Assembly (NCBI GenBank): GCA_018241325.1
Contig: JAFEEB010000004.1
Coordinates: 38,544-102,543, forward strand
Source: Pseudomonadota bacterium
Lineage (GTDB): Bacteria; Pseudomonadota; Gammaproteobacteria; Burkholderiales; Burkholderiaceae_C
Direction of reading: 5' to 3'
Length of the DNA stretch: 64,000 nucleotides
The notes beneath the pieces were generated by a model, which was not told the DNA's origin, searched no databases, and was given only the letters and a program-made list of their open reading frames with translations. A program made the position numbers and the translations under genes. Numbering within the stretch: position 1 is the first letter of the stretch; each line of letters starts with the position of its first letter. Positions 18,736 through 27,599 of the stretch are shown piece after piece.

Positions 18736-19341
18736 ATGCAAACCGCCCCCGGCCCCGACGGCCACCTGCGCTGCGCCTGGTGCCTGGCCACGCCGCAGTA
18801 CCTGGCCTATCACGACACCGAATGGGGCTTTCCCGTCACCGACGACCGGCGCCTGTTCGAGAAGCTGTGCCTGGAGGGCTTTCAGGCCGGCCTGAGCTGG
18901 CGCACCATCCTGGAAAAGCGCGAGAACTTTCGCCGTGCCTTCGCCGGCTTCGATATCGACACGCTGGCCGGCTGGGGCGCGCCCGAGGTCGATCGCCTGC
19001 TGCTGGACGCCGGCATCGTGCGCCACCGCGGCAAGATCGAGAGCGTGCTCAACAACGCGCGCCGCACGCAGGAGTTGATCCGCGCCGAAGGCTCGCTGGC
19101 CGCGTGGATCTGGCGCCACGAGCCCGCCGTGCCCGAACAGGCCGCGCATCAGGGCGTCACGACCTCGCCCACCTCGGTCCAACTGTCCAAGCAGTTGAAA
19201 AAGCGCGGCTTCAGCTTCGTCGGCCCGACCACCGTGCATGCGTTTTTGCAGGCCATGGGCCTGATCAACGACCACGCCGCAGGCTGCGTGGTGCATGCCC
19301 GCGTCGAGGCCGCGCGCGCCGCGCTCGAGCGGCCGGGCTGA
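18736..19341 (+). CDS. tag: DNA-3-methyladenine glycosylase I
   Basis: A 201-residue base-excision repair enzyme that removes 3-methyladenine from alkylated DNA. Family features are RCAWCLATPQYLAYHDTEWG (residues 12-31, with Cys and His of the zinc site and the catalytic Glu of TEWG), FEKLCLEGFQAGLSWRTILE (DNA-binding helix), and KKRGFSFVGPTTVHAFLQAM with later Zn-ligand His/Cys (HAAGCVVH). The ATG at 18736 gives the usual N-terminus, with GGAG 8 bases upstream. Confidence 0.96.
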   Translation: MQTAPGPDGHLRCAWCLATPQYLAYHDTEWGFPVTDDRRLFEKLCLEGFQAGLSWRTILEKRENFRRAFAGFDIDTLAGWGAPEVDRLLLDAGIVRHRGKIESVLNNARRTQELIRAEGSLAAWIWRHEPAVPEQAAHQGVTTSPTSVQLSKQLKKRGFSFVGPTTVHAFLQAMGLINDHAAGCVVHARVEAARAALERPG

Positions 19342-19479
19342 GCTCGCGCCCGAGGCCGGGGTCGCCACGAAAGCCCTGTCCCGGGGTTGTCATGAAGCTG
19401 TCGCGGGCCTGTCATGCGGGGCAGGCACCATGGGTGCACCCAGGTCGCCATCCGGGCGCCATCACCGGGAGCCCGCGCC

Positions 19480-21210
19480 ATGATCTCCGTGGACCAGATC
19501 GTCGATCTGCACCTGCCGCAACTGCAGCGCCACCCCTGGCTGAGCAAGGGCGTGCGCGGCCTGCTGCGCCGCCTGCTGCACGAGCAGAGCTTTCGCGGCT
19601 TTGCCCAGACCTACCCGCACCTGGAGGGATTTCCGTTCGTCGAGCAGGTGCTGGAGCATTTCGCCTTCAGCTGCGCCGTGCGCGACAACGAGCGCGAGCG
19701 CATCCCGGCGCGCGGGCGCGTGGTCATCGTCGCCAACCACCCCATCGGATCGCTCGACGGCCTGGCCCTGCTCAACCTGGTGGGCGGCATCCGCGGCGAC
19801 GTGAAGATCGTGGCCAACGGCCTGCTGGCGGCGCTGGAGCCGCTCCAGCGCCTGCTGCTGCCGGTCACGGTGCTGGGCGGGCGCAGCGGCGCGGGGCAGC
19901 TCAAGGCCATCCTGGAGCATCTGCGCGGCGAAGGGGCGGTCATCATCTTTCCGGCCGGCGAGGTGTCGCGCCTGCAGCCCGGCGGCGTGCGCGACGGGCG
20001 CTGGAACAGCGGCTTTCTGCGGCTGGCGGCGCAAACGCAGTCGCCCATCGTGCCAGTGCACATCGACGGGCGCAATTCGGCGCTGTTCTACGGCGCATCG
20101 ATGTGCTACAAGCCGCTGGCCACGCTGCTGCTGGTGCAGGAGATGTTCGGCCAGCACCGCAAGAGCATCGCGCTGCGCATCGGCCACCCCATCCCGCACG
20201 GCAGCCACGCCGCCATGCCCTTGCCGGACGCCGCCAAGGCCAAGCTGTTTTGCAAGCACCTCTACCGCGTGGCGCAGGACCGCCCGGGCCTGCTGCACAC
20301 CGAGACCGCCGTCGCCCACCCGGTCGATCGCAGCGCGCTGGCCCAGGCCGTGGGCGCGTGCGAGCTGTTGGGACAAACACCCGACGGCAAGCGCATCCAC
20401 CTGTTTCGCGGCGGCCTGGATTCGCCCGTGCTGCGCGAGGTCGGGCGTTTGCGCGAGCTGGCCTTTCGCGCCGTGGGCGAAGGCAGCGGCCAGCGGCGCG
20501 ATCTGGACCGCTACGACCTGCACTATGACCACCTGATCCTGTGGGAGCCGCGTGAGCTGGAGATCGTCGGCGCCTACCGCATGGTGCGCACCGCGCCGGT
20601 GCTGCGGCAAATGGGCGCCGAAGGTCTGTACACGCACAGCCTGTTCCGTTTTGGCGCGGGCATGAACGCGTATCTTGAGCAGGGGCTGGAGCTCGGCCGC
20701 TCCTTCGTGCAGCCGCGCTACTGGGGGCGCCGGTCGCTGGACTACCTGTGGTTCGGCATCGGCGCCTACGTGCGCCGCTACCCCGAGTGCCGCTACCTGT
20801 TCGGCCCGGTCTCGCTGTCGCGCGACATGCCCCAGGCCGCCCGCGAGCTGCTGGTGCACCACTACCGCAGCCACTACGGCGAAGCCGGCCTGGCCGAAGC
20901 CCGCCGCCCCTTTGTGCCGGGCACCGAGCTGGACGCGAGCGCGCACGGCAAGGGCGACAGCGCGGCGGACTTCATGCGTCTGAAGCTGCTGCTGGCCAAC
21001 ATGGGTTGCAGCGTGCCCACGCTGTACAAGCAGTACGCCGAGGTGGCCGAGCCCGGCGGCGTGCGCTTTCTGGACTTTGGCGTGGACCCGGATTTCGGCC
21101 ACTGCGTGGATGGCCTGGTGCTGGTGGACGTGCAGCGCATCCAGGCGCACAAGCGCGAGCGCTACATCGGCCCGGTCGAGGTGGCGAAGGTGGCGCCGGC
21201 CGATCAGTAG
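19480..21210 (+). CDS. OlsF-like fused acyltransferase (ornithine-lipid type)
   Basis: A 576-residue protein with two acyltransferase halves. Residues 60-280 are a PlsC-like O-acyltransferase: VVIVANHPIGSLDGLALL carries the catalytic His and Asp (here His-X5-Asp), followed by IIFPAGEVSRLQPGG and PIVPVHIDGRNS. Residues 300-560 resemble the GNAT-type N-acyltransferase of OlsB, with EIVGAYRMVRTAPVL, ELGRSFVQPRYWGRRSLDYLW (split after RY), and LFGPVSLSRDMP. This order matches the bifunctional OlsF of other Proteobacteria, which makes ornithine lipid by N- then O-acylation. The start at 19480 is chosen by the typical N-terminus MISVDQIV. Its stop overlaps the convergent asparaginase by 7 bases. 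Confidence 0.82.
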   Translation: MISVDQIVDLHLPQLQRHPWLSKGVRGLLRRLLHEQSFRGFAQTYPHLEGFPFVEQVLEHFAFSCAVRDNERERIPARGRVVIVANHPIGSLDGLALLNLVGGIRGDVKIVANGLLAALEPLQRLLLPVTVLGGRSGAGQLKAILEHLRGEGAVIIFPAGEVSRLQPGGVRDGRWNSGFLRLAAQTQSPIVPVHIDGRNSALFYGASMCYKPLATLLLVQEMFGQHRKSIALRIGHPIPHGSHAAMPLPDAAKAKLFCKHLYRVAQDRPGLLHTETAVAHPVDRSALAQAVGACELLGQTPDGKRIHLFRGGLDSPVLREVGRLRELAFRAVGEGSGQRRDLDRYDLHYDHLILWEPRELEIVGAYRMVRTAPVLRQMGAEGLYTHSLFRFGAGMNAYLEQGLELGRSFVQPRYWGRRSLDYLWFGIGAYVRRYPECRYLFGPVSLSRDMPQAARELLVHHYRSHYGEAGLAEARRPFVPGTELDASAHGKGDSAADFMRLKLLLANMGCSVPTLYKQYAEVAEPGGVRFLDFGVDPDFGHCVDGLVLVDVQRIQAHKRERYIGPVEVAKVAPADQ

Positions 21211-22226
21211 CGCAGAAACACCGCCTGCACCGCTGCCGGATCGCTGCTGCGCGAGAGCGCCAGCGCCGCCAGCAGGCGCGCGCGCGGCGCGTTCTGGTCG
21301 TCGGCCACCACCCAGCCGTGCGCGTCGTCGTCGATGCTGGCATTGCGCACCACCGGCCCGTCGCCCGTGCGCGAGCAGCGCACCAGCAGCACGCCGCGCG
21401 CGCGCAGGCCGGCCAGCGGCGCCTTCAAATAGTCGGGCACGGTGCCGCCGCCAAAGCCGGCATGCACGATGGCGCGCGCGCCCAAAGCGGCCCAGCTGTC
21501 GTAGATCTCGACGCGCATGTTGCCGTGGCTGGCCACCAGGCCCACCAGCGGCAGCGCGTCGATGCGATCGATGTCGAATTCGCTCGTCTTGCCGTGCGCT
21601 CGCTCCACCCGCCGGTACCAGCGCGGCGCGCCCTCCACCACCGCGCCCAGCGCGCCGTGCGGTGACGCGAACGCGTCCATGCGCAGGCTGTGCGCCTTGG
21701 CCACGTCGCGCCCGCTGTGGATTTCTTCGTTCATCACCACCAGCACGCCGCGCCCGGCGCTGCTGGGATGCGCGGCCACGGCCACCGCGTGCAGCAGGTT
21801 GGCGGGGCCGTCGGCCGCCAGCGCGGTGCCCGGCCGCATGGCGCCCGTGAGCACGATGGGCTTGCCGCTCGGCACCGTCAGATGCAGGAAGTAGGCCGTC
21901 TCCTCCATCGTGTCGGTGCCGTGGGTGATGACGACCGCGTCCACGTCCGCTCGCGCGCACAGCGCGGCCACGCGCCGCGCGAGGCGCAGCAGGTGCTCGT
22001 CGGTGAAGTCGGCCGAGTCGATCTGGAAGATCTGCTCGGCCTGCAGTTCGGCCAGCGCACTCAGGCCCGGCACGCCGGCGATCAGGTCCTGCGCCGTCAC
22101 CACCGCGGACTGGTAGGCGGCCGAGCCGGCACCAACCGCTGCGCCGCTGGTGCCCGAGCCCGCGATGGTGCCGCCGGTGCCCAGCAGCACGACGCGCGGC
22201 TGGTTCGATGCGTGTGGAGATTGCAT
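21204..22226 (-). CDS. L-asparaginase (bacterial type)
   Basis: A 340-residue asparaginase. The nucleophile is Thr20 in LLGTGGTIAGSG; the second catalytic pair is Thr104-Asp105 in ITHGTDTMEET. Further family motifs are VLTGAMRP and NLLHAVAVA. It hydrolyses asparagine to aspartate and ammonia. No signal peptide is visible before the first motif, so it is probably cytoplasmic. The chosen ATG (22226) has GGAG upstream. Type I versus II cannot be settled from sequence alone. Confidence 0.93.
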   Translation of the reverse strand: MQSPHASNQPRVVLLGTGGTIAGSGTSGAAVGAGSAAYQSAVVTAQDLIAGVPGLSALAELQAEQIFQIDSADFTDEHLLRLARRVAALCARADVDAVVITHGTDTMEETAYFLHLTVPSGKPIVLTGAMRPGTALAADGPANLLHAVAVAAHPSSAGRGVLVVMNEEIHSGRDVAKAHSLRMDAFASPHGALGAVVEGAPRWYRRVERAHGKTSEFDIDRIDALPLVGLVASHGNMRVEIYDSWAALGARAIVHAGFGGGTVPDYLKAPLAGLRARGVLLVRCSRTGDGPVVRNASIDDDAHGWVVADDQNAPRARLLAALALSRSSDPAAVQAVFLRY

Positions 22227-22342
22227 GGCGCGCATTGTCGCCCAGGGGCTCGCCCGCAGCCGGCGCGCAACAACCCTGCACTCCCTGCCGTCAAGTCTCG
22301 GGGGCATTTGCAAAGCCCGTGCCATCGTGCTTTGATGGGTGC

Positions 22343-23731
22343 ATGTCGGTGTGGCGCTTCATTGTCGTGAGCGTATTGGCGCTGCTCGGCGCGGCGACCG
22401 CCATGGCCGCCGCGCCCGCGGGGGCCGGTGCGTCGCCGCCCGCCGTGGTCTTGTTGCGGCTCGAGGGCGCCGTCAGCCCGGCCAGCGCCGACTACGTGGT
22501 GCGCGGGTTGCAGGACGCCCAGCAGCGCGGCGCGCAGGCGGTGGTGCTGGAGCTGGACACGCCCGGCGGCCTGTCGGACGCGATGCGTGACATCGTCAAG
22601 GCCATCCTGGGAGCCCGCGTGCCGGTGATCGGCTACGTGGCGCCTTCCGGTGCACGCGCGGCCAGCGCCGGCACCTACATCCTGTATGCCTGCGGCATCG
22701 CGGCCATGGCGCCGGCCACCAACATCGGCGCGGCCACACCGATCGCGTTGATCGGCGGCAACGATGCGCCGCCCCCGCGCGCGCCGGCCAGTGGCGCGTC
22801 CTCGACCGAACCGGCGCCGGCCAGCACGGAAATGCGCAAGGCCACCAACGACGCCGTCGCCTACATCCGCGCGCTGGCCGAGCGCCGCGGGCGCAACGTC
22901 GACTGGGCCGAGCAGGCGGTGCGCGCGGCCGTGAGCATCTCGGCCGATCAGGCGCTCAAGCAGCACGTGATCGATTTGATCGCGCCCGACGTGAGCACCC
23001 TGCTGGCCGACGTGGACGGCCGCAGCGTGGAGACGGCGGCCGGCACGCAGGTGCTGCACACGCGCGGCGCGACGGTGGAGGCCATCGAACCCGACGCGCG
23101 CAACCGCTTCCTGGCCGTGATCGCCAACCCCTCGGTGGCGCTGATCCTGCTGCTGCTGGGCTTTGGCGGCCTGGTGATGGAGGGCGCACATCCGGGCGGC
23201 ATCGTGCCGGGCGTGGTCGGCGCCATCTGCCTGCTGCTGGCGCTGTACGCACTGCAACTGCTGCCGGTCAACTTCGCCGGCCTGGGCCTGATGCTGCTGG
23301 GCGTGGTGCTGATCGTGTCCGAGGCCTTCGTGCCGGCCTACGGCGTGCTGGGCATCGGCGGGGTGATTTCGTTCGTGATCGGCTCGGTGGTGCTGCTGCG
23401 CACCAGCGCGCCGGCCTACGGCCTGGCCTTGCCGGTGGTGGCCGGCATCGCCATCGCCGGTGCCGGCGCGATGGCGGGCATCGTCTGGCTGGCGCTGCGC
23501 TCGCGCGACCATCCGGTGGTCAGCGGGCGCGAGCAAATGATCGGCGCCACCGCCGAGGTGGTGGCCGACTTCGAAGGCCGCGGGCTGGTGCACCTGCACG
23601 GCGAGCGCTGGCAGGCCCAGTGCGCCGTGCCGCTCAAGCGCGGCCAAACCGTGCGCGTCACCGGCCTGCGCGGGCTGGTGCTGGACGTGCAACCCGCGCC
23701 GCCCGCACCACTCAAGGAGCAAATGCCGTGA
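22343..23731 (+). CDS. NfeD family membrane serine protease
   Basis: A 462-residue long-form NfeD (NfeD1b type). A signal peptide (1-22, cleavage after AMA) is followed by a ClpP-class protease domain (35-220) with [16 protein letters not shown] and the nucleophile Ser in [15 protein letters not shown]. Then come about four transmembrane segments (250-380) and a C-terminal OB-fold NfeD domain (395-455). Such proteases cleave stomatin-like partners, and a slipin gene follows with its start overlapping this stop (GTGA). Spacing and family pairing strongly support a membrane quality-control unit. Confidence 0.93.
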   Translation: MSVWRFIVVSVLALLGAATAMAAAPAGAGASPPAVVLLRLEGAVSPASADYVVRGLQDAQQRGAQAVVLELDTPGGLSDAMRDIVKAILGARVPVIGYVAPSGARAASAGTYILYACGIAAMAPATNIGAATPIALIGGNDAPPPRAPASGASSTEPAPASTEMRKATNDAVAYIRALAERRGRNVDWAEQAVRAAVSISADQALKQHVIDLIAPDVSTLLADVDGRSVETAAGTQVLHTRGATVEAIEPDARNRFLAVIANPSVALILLLLGFGGLVMEGAHPGGIVPGVVGAICLLLALYALQLLPVNFAGLGLMLLGVVLIVSEAFVPAYGVLGIGGVISFVIGSVVLLRTSAPAYGLALPVVAGIAIAGAGAMAGIVWLALRSRDHPVVSGREQMIGATAEVVADFEGRGLVHLHGERWQAQCAVPLKRGQTVRVTGLRGLVLDVQPAPPAPLKEQMP

Positions 23732-24498
23732 TCCTCTCCATCTACCCCGTGCTGGCCGTGCTCATCGTCATCGCACTGGCCATCGTTCTGTCCTCGCTCA
23801 AGATCCTGCGCGAATACCAGCGCGGCGTGATTTTCCTCTTCGGGCGCTTTCAGGCCGTCAAGGGGCCGGGCATCATCGTGCTGATCCCGATCATGCAGCA
23901 GATGGTGCGCATCGACCTGCGCACCGTCGTCATGGACGTGCCGCCGCAGGACGTGATCTCGCGCGACAACGTGCCGGTCAAGGTCAACGCCGTGATCCTG
24001 TTTCGCGTCATCGACCCCGAGAAGGCGGTGATCCAGGTCGAAGACGCGCGCGAGGCCACCAGCCAGTTGGCACAAACCACGCTGCGCTCGGTGCTGGGCC
24101 AGCACGAGCTGGACGAGATGCTCTCCGAGCGCGACAAGCTCAACCGCGACATCCAGCTCATCCTGGACCAGCACACCGACGCCTGGGGCATCAAGGTGTC
24201 CAACGTCGAGATCAAGCAGGTGGACCTGGACGAGGGCATGATCCGCGCCATCGCCCGCCAGGCCGAGGCCGAGCGCCAGCGCCGCGCCAAGATCATCAAT
24301 GCCGAGGGCGAACAGCAAGCGGCGCAGAAGCTGATGGAGGCCGCGCAGACGCTCATGCGCCAGCCGCAGTCGATCCAGCTGCGCTACCTGCAGACGCTGG
24401 TGGAGATCGCCGGCGACAAGACCTCGACCATCGCCTTCCCGCTGCCACTGGACCTGATCGAGCCGCTCTTGGGCAAGGGCCGCCAGGGCACTGCCTGA
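23728..24498 (+). CDS. slipin (SPFH/stomatin-like membrane protein)
   Basis: A 256-residue SPFH protein with one N-terminal hairpin helix (residues 2-22) and the stomatin signature [16 protein letters not shown], then [20 protein letters not shown] and a C-terminal coiled coil rich in Ala/Glu ([20 protein letters not shown]). I chose the GTG at 23728: the only nearby ATG is in the NfeD frame, and AGGAGC lies 8 bases upstream. The GTGA overlap with nfeD implies coupled translation. It scaffolds membrane microdomains and is the likely substrate or regulator of the NfeD protease. Confidence 0.94.
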   Translation: MILSIYPVLAVLIVIALAIVLSSLKILREYQRGVIFLFGRFQAVKGPGIIVLIPIMQQMVRIDLRTVVMDVPPQDVISRDNVPVKVNAVILFRVIDPEKAVIQVEDAREATSQLAQTTLRSVLGQHELDEMLSERDKLNRDIQLILDQHTDAWGIKVSNVEIKQVDLDEGMIRAIARQAEAERQRRAKIINAEGEQQAAQKLMEAAQTLMRQPQSIQLRYLQTLVEIAGDKTSTIAFPLPLDLIEPLLGKGRQGTA

Positions 24499-24499
24499 C

Positions 24500-24530
24500 A
24501 ACTATCTTTTTGATAGCTTACCGCGGTTTG
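24500..24530 (+). repeat. dispersed short repeat, family A
   Basis: AACTATCTTTTTGATAGCTT followed by ACCGCGG matches the family core. It lies between the convergent slipin and pncA genes, 2 bases after the slipin stop, and could serve as a bidirectional transcript end. Confidence 0.6.
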
Positions 24531-24541
24531 TTCATGCCGCC

Positions 24542-25177
24542 TCACGGCCGATTCTGTTCAAAGACTCGCTCCGAGAACACGCGCCGCACGCCCGCCGCCG
24601 CCATGTCGGCCCAGGCCCGCGCCAGCGAGCCGTCCCGATCGATGGCGCGGCACGCATCCTCGATCACGGTGACCTCGAAGCCGGCCGCCCGCGCGTCCAG
24701 CGCGCTCCAGGCCACGCAGAAATCGGTGGCCAGGCCGCACAGCCACAGCCGCGTGATGCCGCGCGCGTGCAGCCAGGCGGCCAGTCCCGTTGTCGTGCGA
24801 CGGTCGGCTTCGACGAAGGCCGAGTAGCTGTCGATGTCGCGCCGGAAACCCTTGCGGATGATGAGTTGCGCGTGATCGACCTGCAGCCCGTCGTGCAGCG
24901 CCGCGTCGCGCGTGCCCTGGACGCAATGGGTGGGCCACAGCACCTGCTCGCCATACGGCAACGCGATGGTCTCGAAGGGCTGGCGCGCCGGATGCCTGGC
25001 GGCAAACGACACATGGTCGCGCGGGTGCCAATCCTGCGTGAGCACCACGTTGGCAAAGCGCGGGGCGATGCGGTTGATGACGGGCACGACGGCGTCGCCG
25101 CCCGCCACCGGCAGGCCGCCGCCGGGCATGAAGCCGTATTGCACGTCAACGATGAGCAGGGCCGTGGCGTCGTTCAT
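24542..25177 (-). CDS. pncA: nicotinamidase/pyrazinamidase
   Basis: A 211-residue isochorismatase-fold amidase that converts nicotinamide to nicotinate in NAD salvage. The catalytic triad is visible: Asp11 (LLIVDVQ), Lys109 (IIRKGF) and Cys154 (ATDFCVAW). Metal ligands Asp49, His51 and His55 are in TQDWHPRDHVSF. Last gene of a four-gene minus-strand run; its first 32 bases overlap the 3' end of the serine hydrolase gene, in another frame. Confidence 0.96.
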   Translation of the reverse strand: MNDATALLIVDVQYGFMPGGGLPVAGGDAVVPVINRIAPRFANVVLTQDWHPRDHVSFAARHPARQPFETIALPYGEQVLWPTHCVQGTRDAALHDGLQVDHAQLIIRKGFRRDIDSYSAFVEADRRTTTGLAAWLHARGITRLWLCGLATDFCVAWSALDARAAGFEVTVIEDACRAIDRDGSLARAWADMAAAGVRRVFSERVFEQNRP

Positions 25178-26309
25178 GGCGCAATTGTCCCGCGCGCTGC
25201 AGGCGCCACACGGCCGGCAGGATGTCGCGGCGGATCAGCGTGGCGCCCTGCCCGCGCGCGGCGCTCTCGGGCGTGCGGCGCGAGGTGAGCGCCACCACCA
25301 GATCGAGCGCCGGATCGACATGAATCCATTGCCCGCCATAGCCACTGGCCATGATGCTGCCCGCGCCCAGCCACCACAGGTAGCCGTAGGCCGTGCCGAG
25401 CGGCGCACCACCGGCGCTGTGCCGCTGCGCCAGCGCGCGCATGTAGCCGCGCGGCACCACCGTGCGGCCCTGCCACTGGCCCTCGCCCAACACCAGCTCG
25501 CCCAGCCGCGCCATGGCCGGGGTGGTGAGCGACAGGCCGAAGGCGCCCAGCGCATGGCCCTGCGCGCCGCGTCGCCAGGCAAAGCGCTCGATGCCCAGGG
25601 GTTGGAACAGGCGCCGGCGCGCGTAGTCGGCCAGCGGTTCGCCCACGGCGCTGGCCAGCGCCAGCGCCAGCAGGTTGGCCGCGCCGTTGTCGTAGGCAAA
25701 GCGCGCGCCGGGCTCGGCCACGAAGGGCCGCAGCAGCAGTTGGCGCAAGTTGTCGTCGCGGCCTGGCTGCGCCGTCTCGTCGGGCGGCCAGCCGGCGGTC
25801 ATCGTCAGCAGGTGCGCAAAGCGCAGGCGCTGCACGCGGGGGTCGGCGTTCAGGCGCAGCATGGCGGGCAGGCGCAACGCCACGAGCTCGTCGGGCCCGC
25901 GCACGTGGCCGTCGGCCATGGCTTGGCCGAACAGCAGGGCCAGCACGCTCTTGGTGACGGACTGCACGTCGTGCAGACTGCCCACCGACCACGGCGGCCG
26001 ATGGAACTCGAAAGCCAGGTGGCCCCGGTGCACGACGGCGATGCCTTGCACGTCGGGCACGCCGTCGCGCAAGGTGGCAGCCAGCGCGCCAAAGATCTGG
26101 GCTTGGCGGCCTGCCAGCAGCGGCGGCGCGGTGGGCCATGCAGGCGACGCGCCGGCGCCGGCCATCGCGTCGACGTCGGGCGCGCCCGTTCGCGCCATGG
26201 CGGGCAGCGCGCCGTGCGTCGCGGCGGCGCCGAACGCGACGACCAGCGCGCGACGCGACAGCGGCCTGGGCACCCGCCCCGTGTCAGGCACCGGGTGCAC
26301 GCCCATCAT
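25146..26309 (-). CDS. exported beta-lactamase-family serine hydrolase
   Basis: A 387-residue class C-like (PBP-type) hydrolase. The N-terminus has a twin-arginine-like signal (RPLSRRALVVAFGAAA, residues 15-30) ending near PAMA, so it is probably exported folded. The catalytic SxxK is Ser117-Val-Thr-Lys120 in DVQSVTKSVLALL, and the YxN motif is YDN in FAYDNGAAN. The reaction may be an esterase, peptidase or beta-lactamase; the family does not decide. Two start codons are adjacent (26309, 26306); AAGG is better placed for 26309. It overlaps DUF167 at its start and pncA at its end. Confidence 0.87.
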   Translation of the reverse strand: MMGVHPVPDTGRVPRPLSRRALVVAFGAAATHGALPAMARTGAPDVDAMAGAGASPAWPTAPPLLAGRQAQIFGALAATLRDGVPDVQGIAVVHRGHLAFEFHRPPWSVGSLHDVQSVTKSVLALLFGQAMADGHVRGPDELVALRLPAMLRLNADPRVQRLRFAHLLTMTAGWPPDETAQPGRDDNLRQLLLRPFVAEPGARFAYDNGAANLLALALASAVGEPLADYARRRLFQPLGIERFAWRRGAQGHALGAFGLSLTTPAMARLGELVLGEGQWQGRTVVPRGYMRALAQRHSAGGAPLGTAYGYLWWLGAGSIMASGYGGQWIHVDPALDLVVALTSRRTPESAARGQGATLIRRDILPAVWRLQRAGQLRHERRHGPAHR

Positions 26310-26616
26310 GCCGACCCTTGTCCGCCCCGGGACCCATCCACTGGGCGACCAGCGCCTGGGCTTGCGCCAGCGCCGCCGCATTGGCCAAGGCAATGGCCAG
26401 CATCTTGTGGCGTCCCGTGCCGCCGTGCAGCAACTGCACGCACTGCCGGGGCACGCCAAAGGCGCCGGCAGCCCAGTCGATCAGCGCCGCGTTGGCCTTG
26501 CCATCGACGGGCGGCGCGGCCAGGCGCACGCGCAGCAGCCCGCCATGCGCGCCCGCCGCCTCGGTGCGCCTGGCGCCGGGTGTGGCGTGAATGGCCAGCC
26601 GGAGCACCTGGGTCAC
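26284..26616 (-). CDS. DUF167/YggU family protein
   Basis: A 110-residue small protein with the family signature LLRVRLAAPPVDGKANAALI followed by HKMLAIA. The known E. coli relative YggU has a small alpha/beta fold and no settled function. The GTG at 26616 overlaps the stop of the AbrB-like gene (GTGA), so translation is coupled; this fits better than any internal ATG because it gives the usual TQVLRLAIHATPGARR start. The Gly/Arg-rich C-terminal tail is longer than average. Confidence 0.85.
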   Translation of the reverse strand: MTQVLRLAIHATPGARRTEAAGAHGGLLRVRLAAPPVDGKANAALIDWAAGAFGVPRQCVQLLHGGTGRHKMLAIALANAAALAQAQALVAQWMGPGADKGRHDGRAPGA

Positions 26617-26819
26617 CGTCGTCGCCGCGGCTGCAGGCCGCGTCGCAGCCAGGCGGCAAACTCGGCGACATGGGGCCGCAGCGCCACGCCGCCGCGACGG
26701 TCGGTGACAAACGGCGAATCGCCCTTTTGCACCTTCAGCCGTGCCAGCACCTTCCTGGGCAGGATGACCCCGACGGAGTGGTCGATCTGGTTGCCCTGGC
26801 GGGCGATCGAGTTGACCAT
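26613..26819 (-). CDS. AbrB/MazE-like antitoxin, no toxin adjacent
   Basis: A 68-residue protein matching the SpoVT-AbrB swapped-hairpin domain: SVGVILPRKVLARLKVQKGD, then FVTDRRGGVALRPHVAEF. Normally such proteins read IGNSxGVILP; here extra residues (GNQIDHSVGV) interrupt the first strand, which may affect folding. Related antitoxins are followed by a toxin, but here DUF167 follows. It may be a remnant antitoxin recruited as a small regulator, or autoregulator of the four-gene run. Function beyond DNA binding is not predictable. Confidence 0.75.
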   Translation of the reverse strand: MVNSIARQGNQIDHSVGVILPRKVLARLKVQKGDSPFVTDRRGGVALRPHVAEFAAWLRRGLQPRRRR

Positions 26820-26920
26820 GCAGCCCCTTCACGCAACGGTATTGCAAGTGTTTTATTCTAGGGTGCCCCGTTCATCGGACGGCCCTTGCCTGCTCTCAAC
26901 CGCTGCGGCCTTCACTCCAC

Positions 26921-27511
26921 GTGCTTGATACATCCCCCAACGTCCACGACATCTTTCCCCACGTCCGCGTCGTGATGGGCATGGTGATCGGCCTGGGTGT
27001 GACGACCCTGCTGTCGGGCGTGGCCCGCATCGTCCAGCACCCGACGCAATACCGCCCCGACTGGGTGCATCTGACCTGGGTGGCCTCGCTGCTGCTGGCC
27101 CTGGTCCACTTCTGGTGGTGGCAGTTCGGGCTTTACGCGGTGACCCACTGGTCCTTTGGCACCTATGCGTTCGTCATCAGCTACGCGATCGTCCTGTTTC
27201 TGCTCTGCGCCCTGCTGTTTCCGGCCAGCATGGCCGACTACGCCGGCTACCGGGACTACTTTCTGGCGCGGCGTGCGTGGTTCTTCGCGCTGCTGGCGTT
27301 CAGCTACCTGCTCGATGTGATCGACACCTGGATCAAGGGCGACGCCCACTTTGCGCGCTTCGGCCGCGAGTACATGATCCGCACACCCATCCTGCTGGTG
27401 CTGTGCATGGTCGCCATCAAGACCCGCAACATGCGCTTTCACGCCCTGTTCGTCACGATGCTGCTGCTCTATCAGATTTCATGGGTTGTTCGGTTCTTCG
27501 ACAACCCGTGA
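26921..27511 (+). CDS. unknown five- to six-helix membrane protein
   Basis: A 196-residue inner membrane protein of no recognised family. Hydrophobic segments lie at about 16-34, 48-66, 78-102, 116-132, 147-164 and 168-186. Aromatic clusters (HFWWWQFGLY, residues 64-73) and a conserved-looking YRDYFLARRAWFF loop are notable. The start is GTG at 26921, the only start that keeps the first helix, though no strong ribosome site is visible. Downstream come an alpha/beta-hydrolase lipoprotein and an LssY_C lipoprotein; a shared role with them is only inferred from order. Confidence 0.7.
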   Translation: MLDTSPNVHDIFPHVRVVMGMVIGLGVTTLLSGVARIVQHPTQYRPDWVHLTWVASLLLALVHFWWWQFGLYAVTHWSFGTYAFVISYAIVLFLLCALLFPASMADYAGYRDYFLARRAWFFALLAFSYLLDVIDTWIKGDAHFARFGREYMIRTPILLVLCMVAIKTRNMRFHALFVTMLLLYQISWVVRFFDNP

Positions 27512-27537
27512 TCGCGCGCTCGCTGAATGCCCTGCGT

Positions 27538-27570
27538 ACTATTGAATTGATACCAGCCCGCGCTTTCTGC
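27538..27570 (+). repeat. dispersed short repeat, family A
   Basis: TACTATTGAATTGATACCAG then CCCGCGCTTTCTGC is a family copy with a variant core. It lies between the membrane protein gene and the lipoprotein gene, 30 bases before the likely ATG, so it forms most of the latter's leader. Confidence 0.7.
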
Positions 27571-27599
27571 ATGCGCCCTGCATCGTGATTCGGCAAAAA

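Noticed and set aside
19462-22281. 939-codon open frame on the minus strand
   Set aside because: It runs antisense to the OlsF-like gene and out of phase through the asparaginase gene. Its composition (Arg, His, Gln, Ala, Gly) is that of a shadow of GC-rich codons, with no domain.
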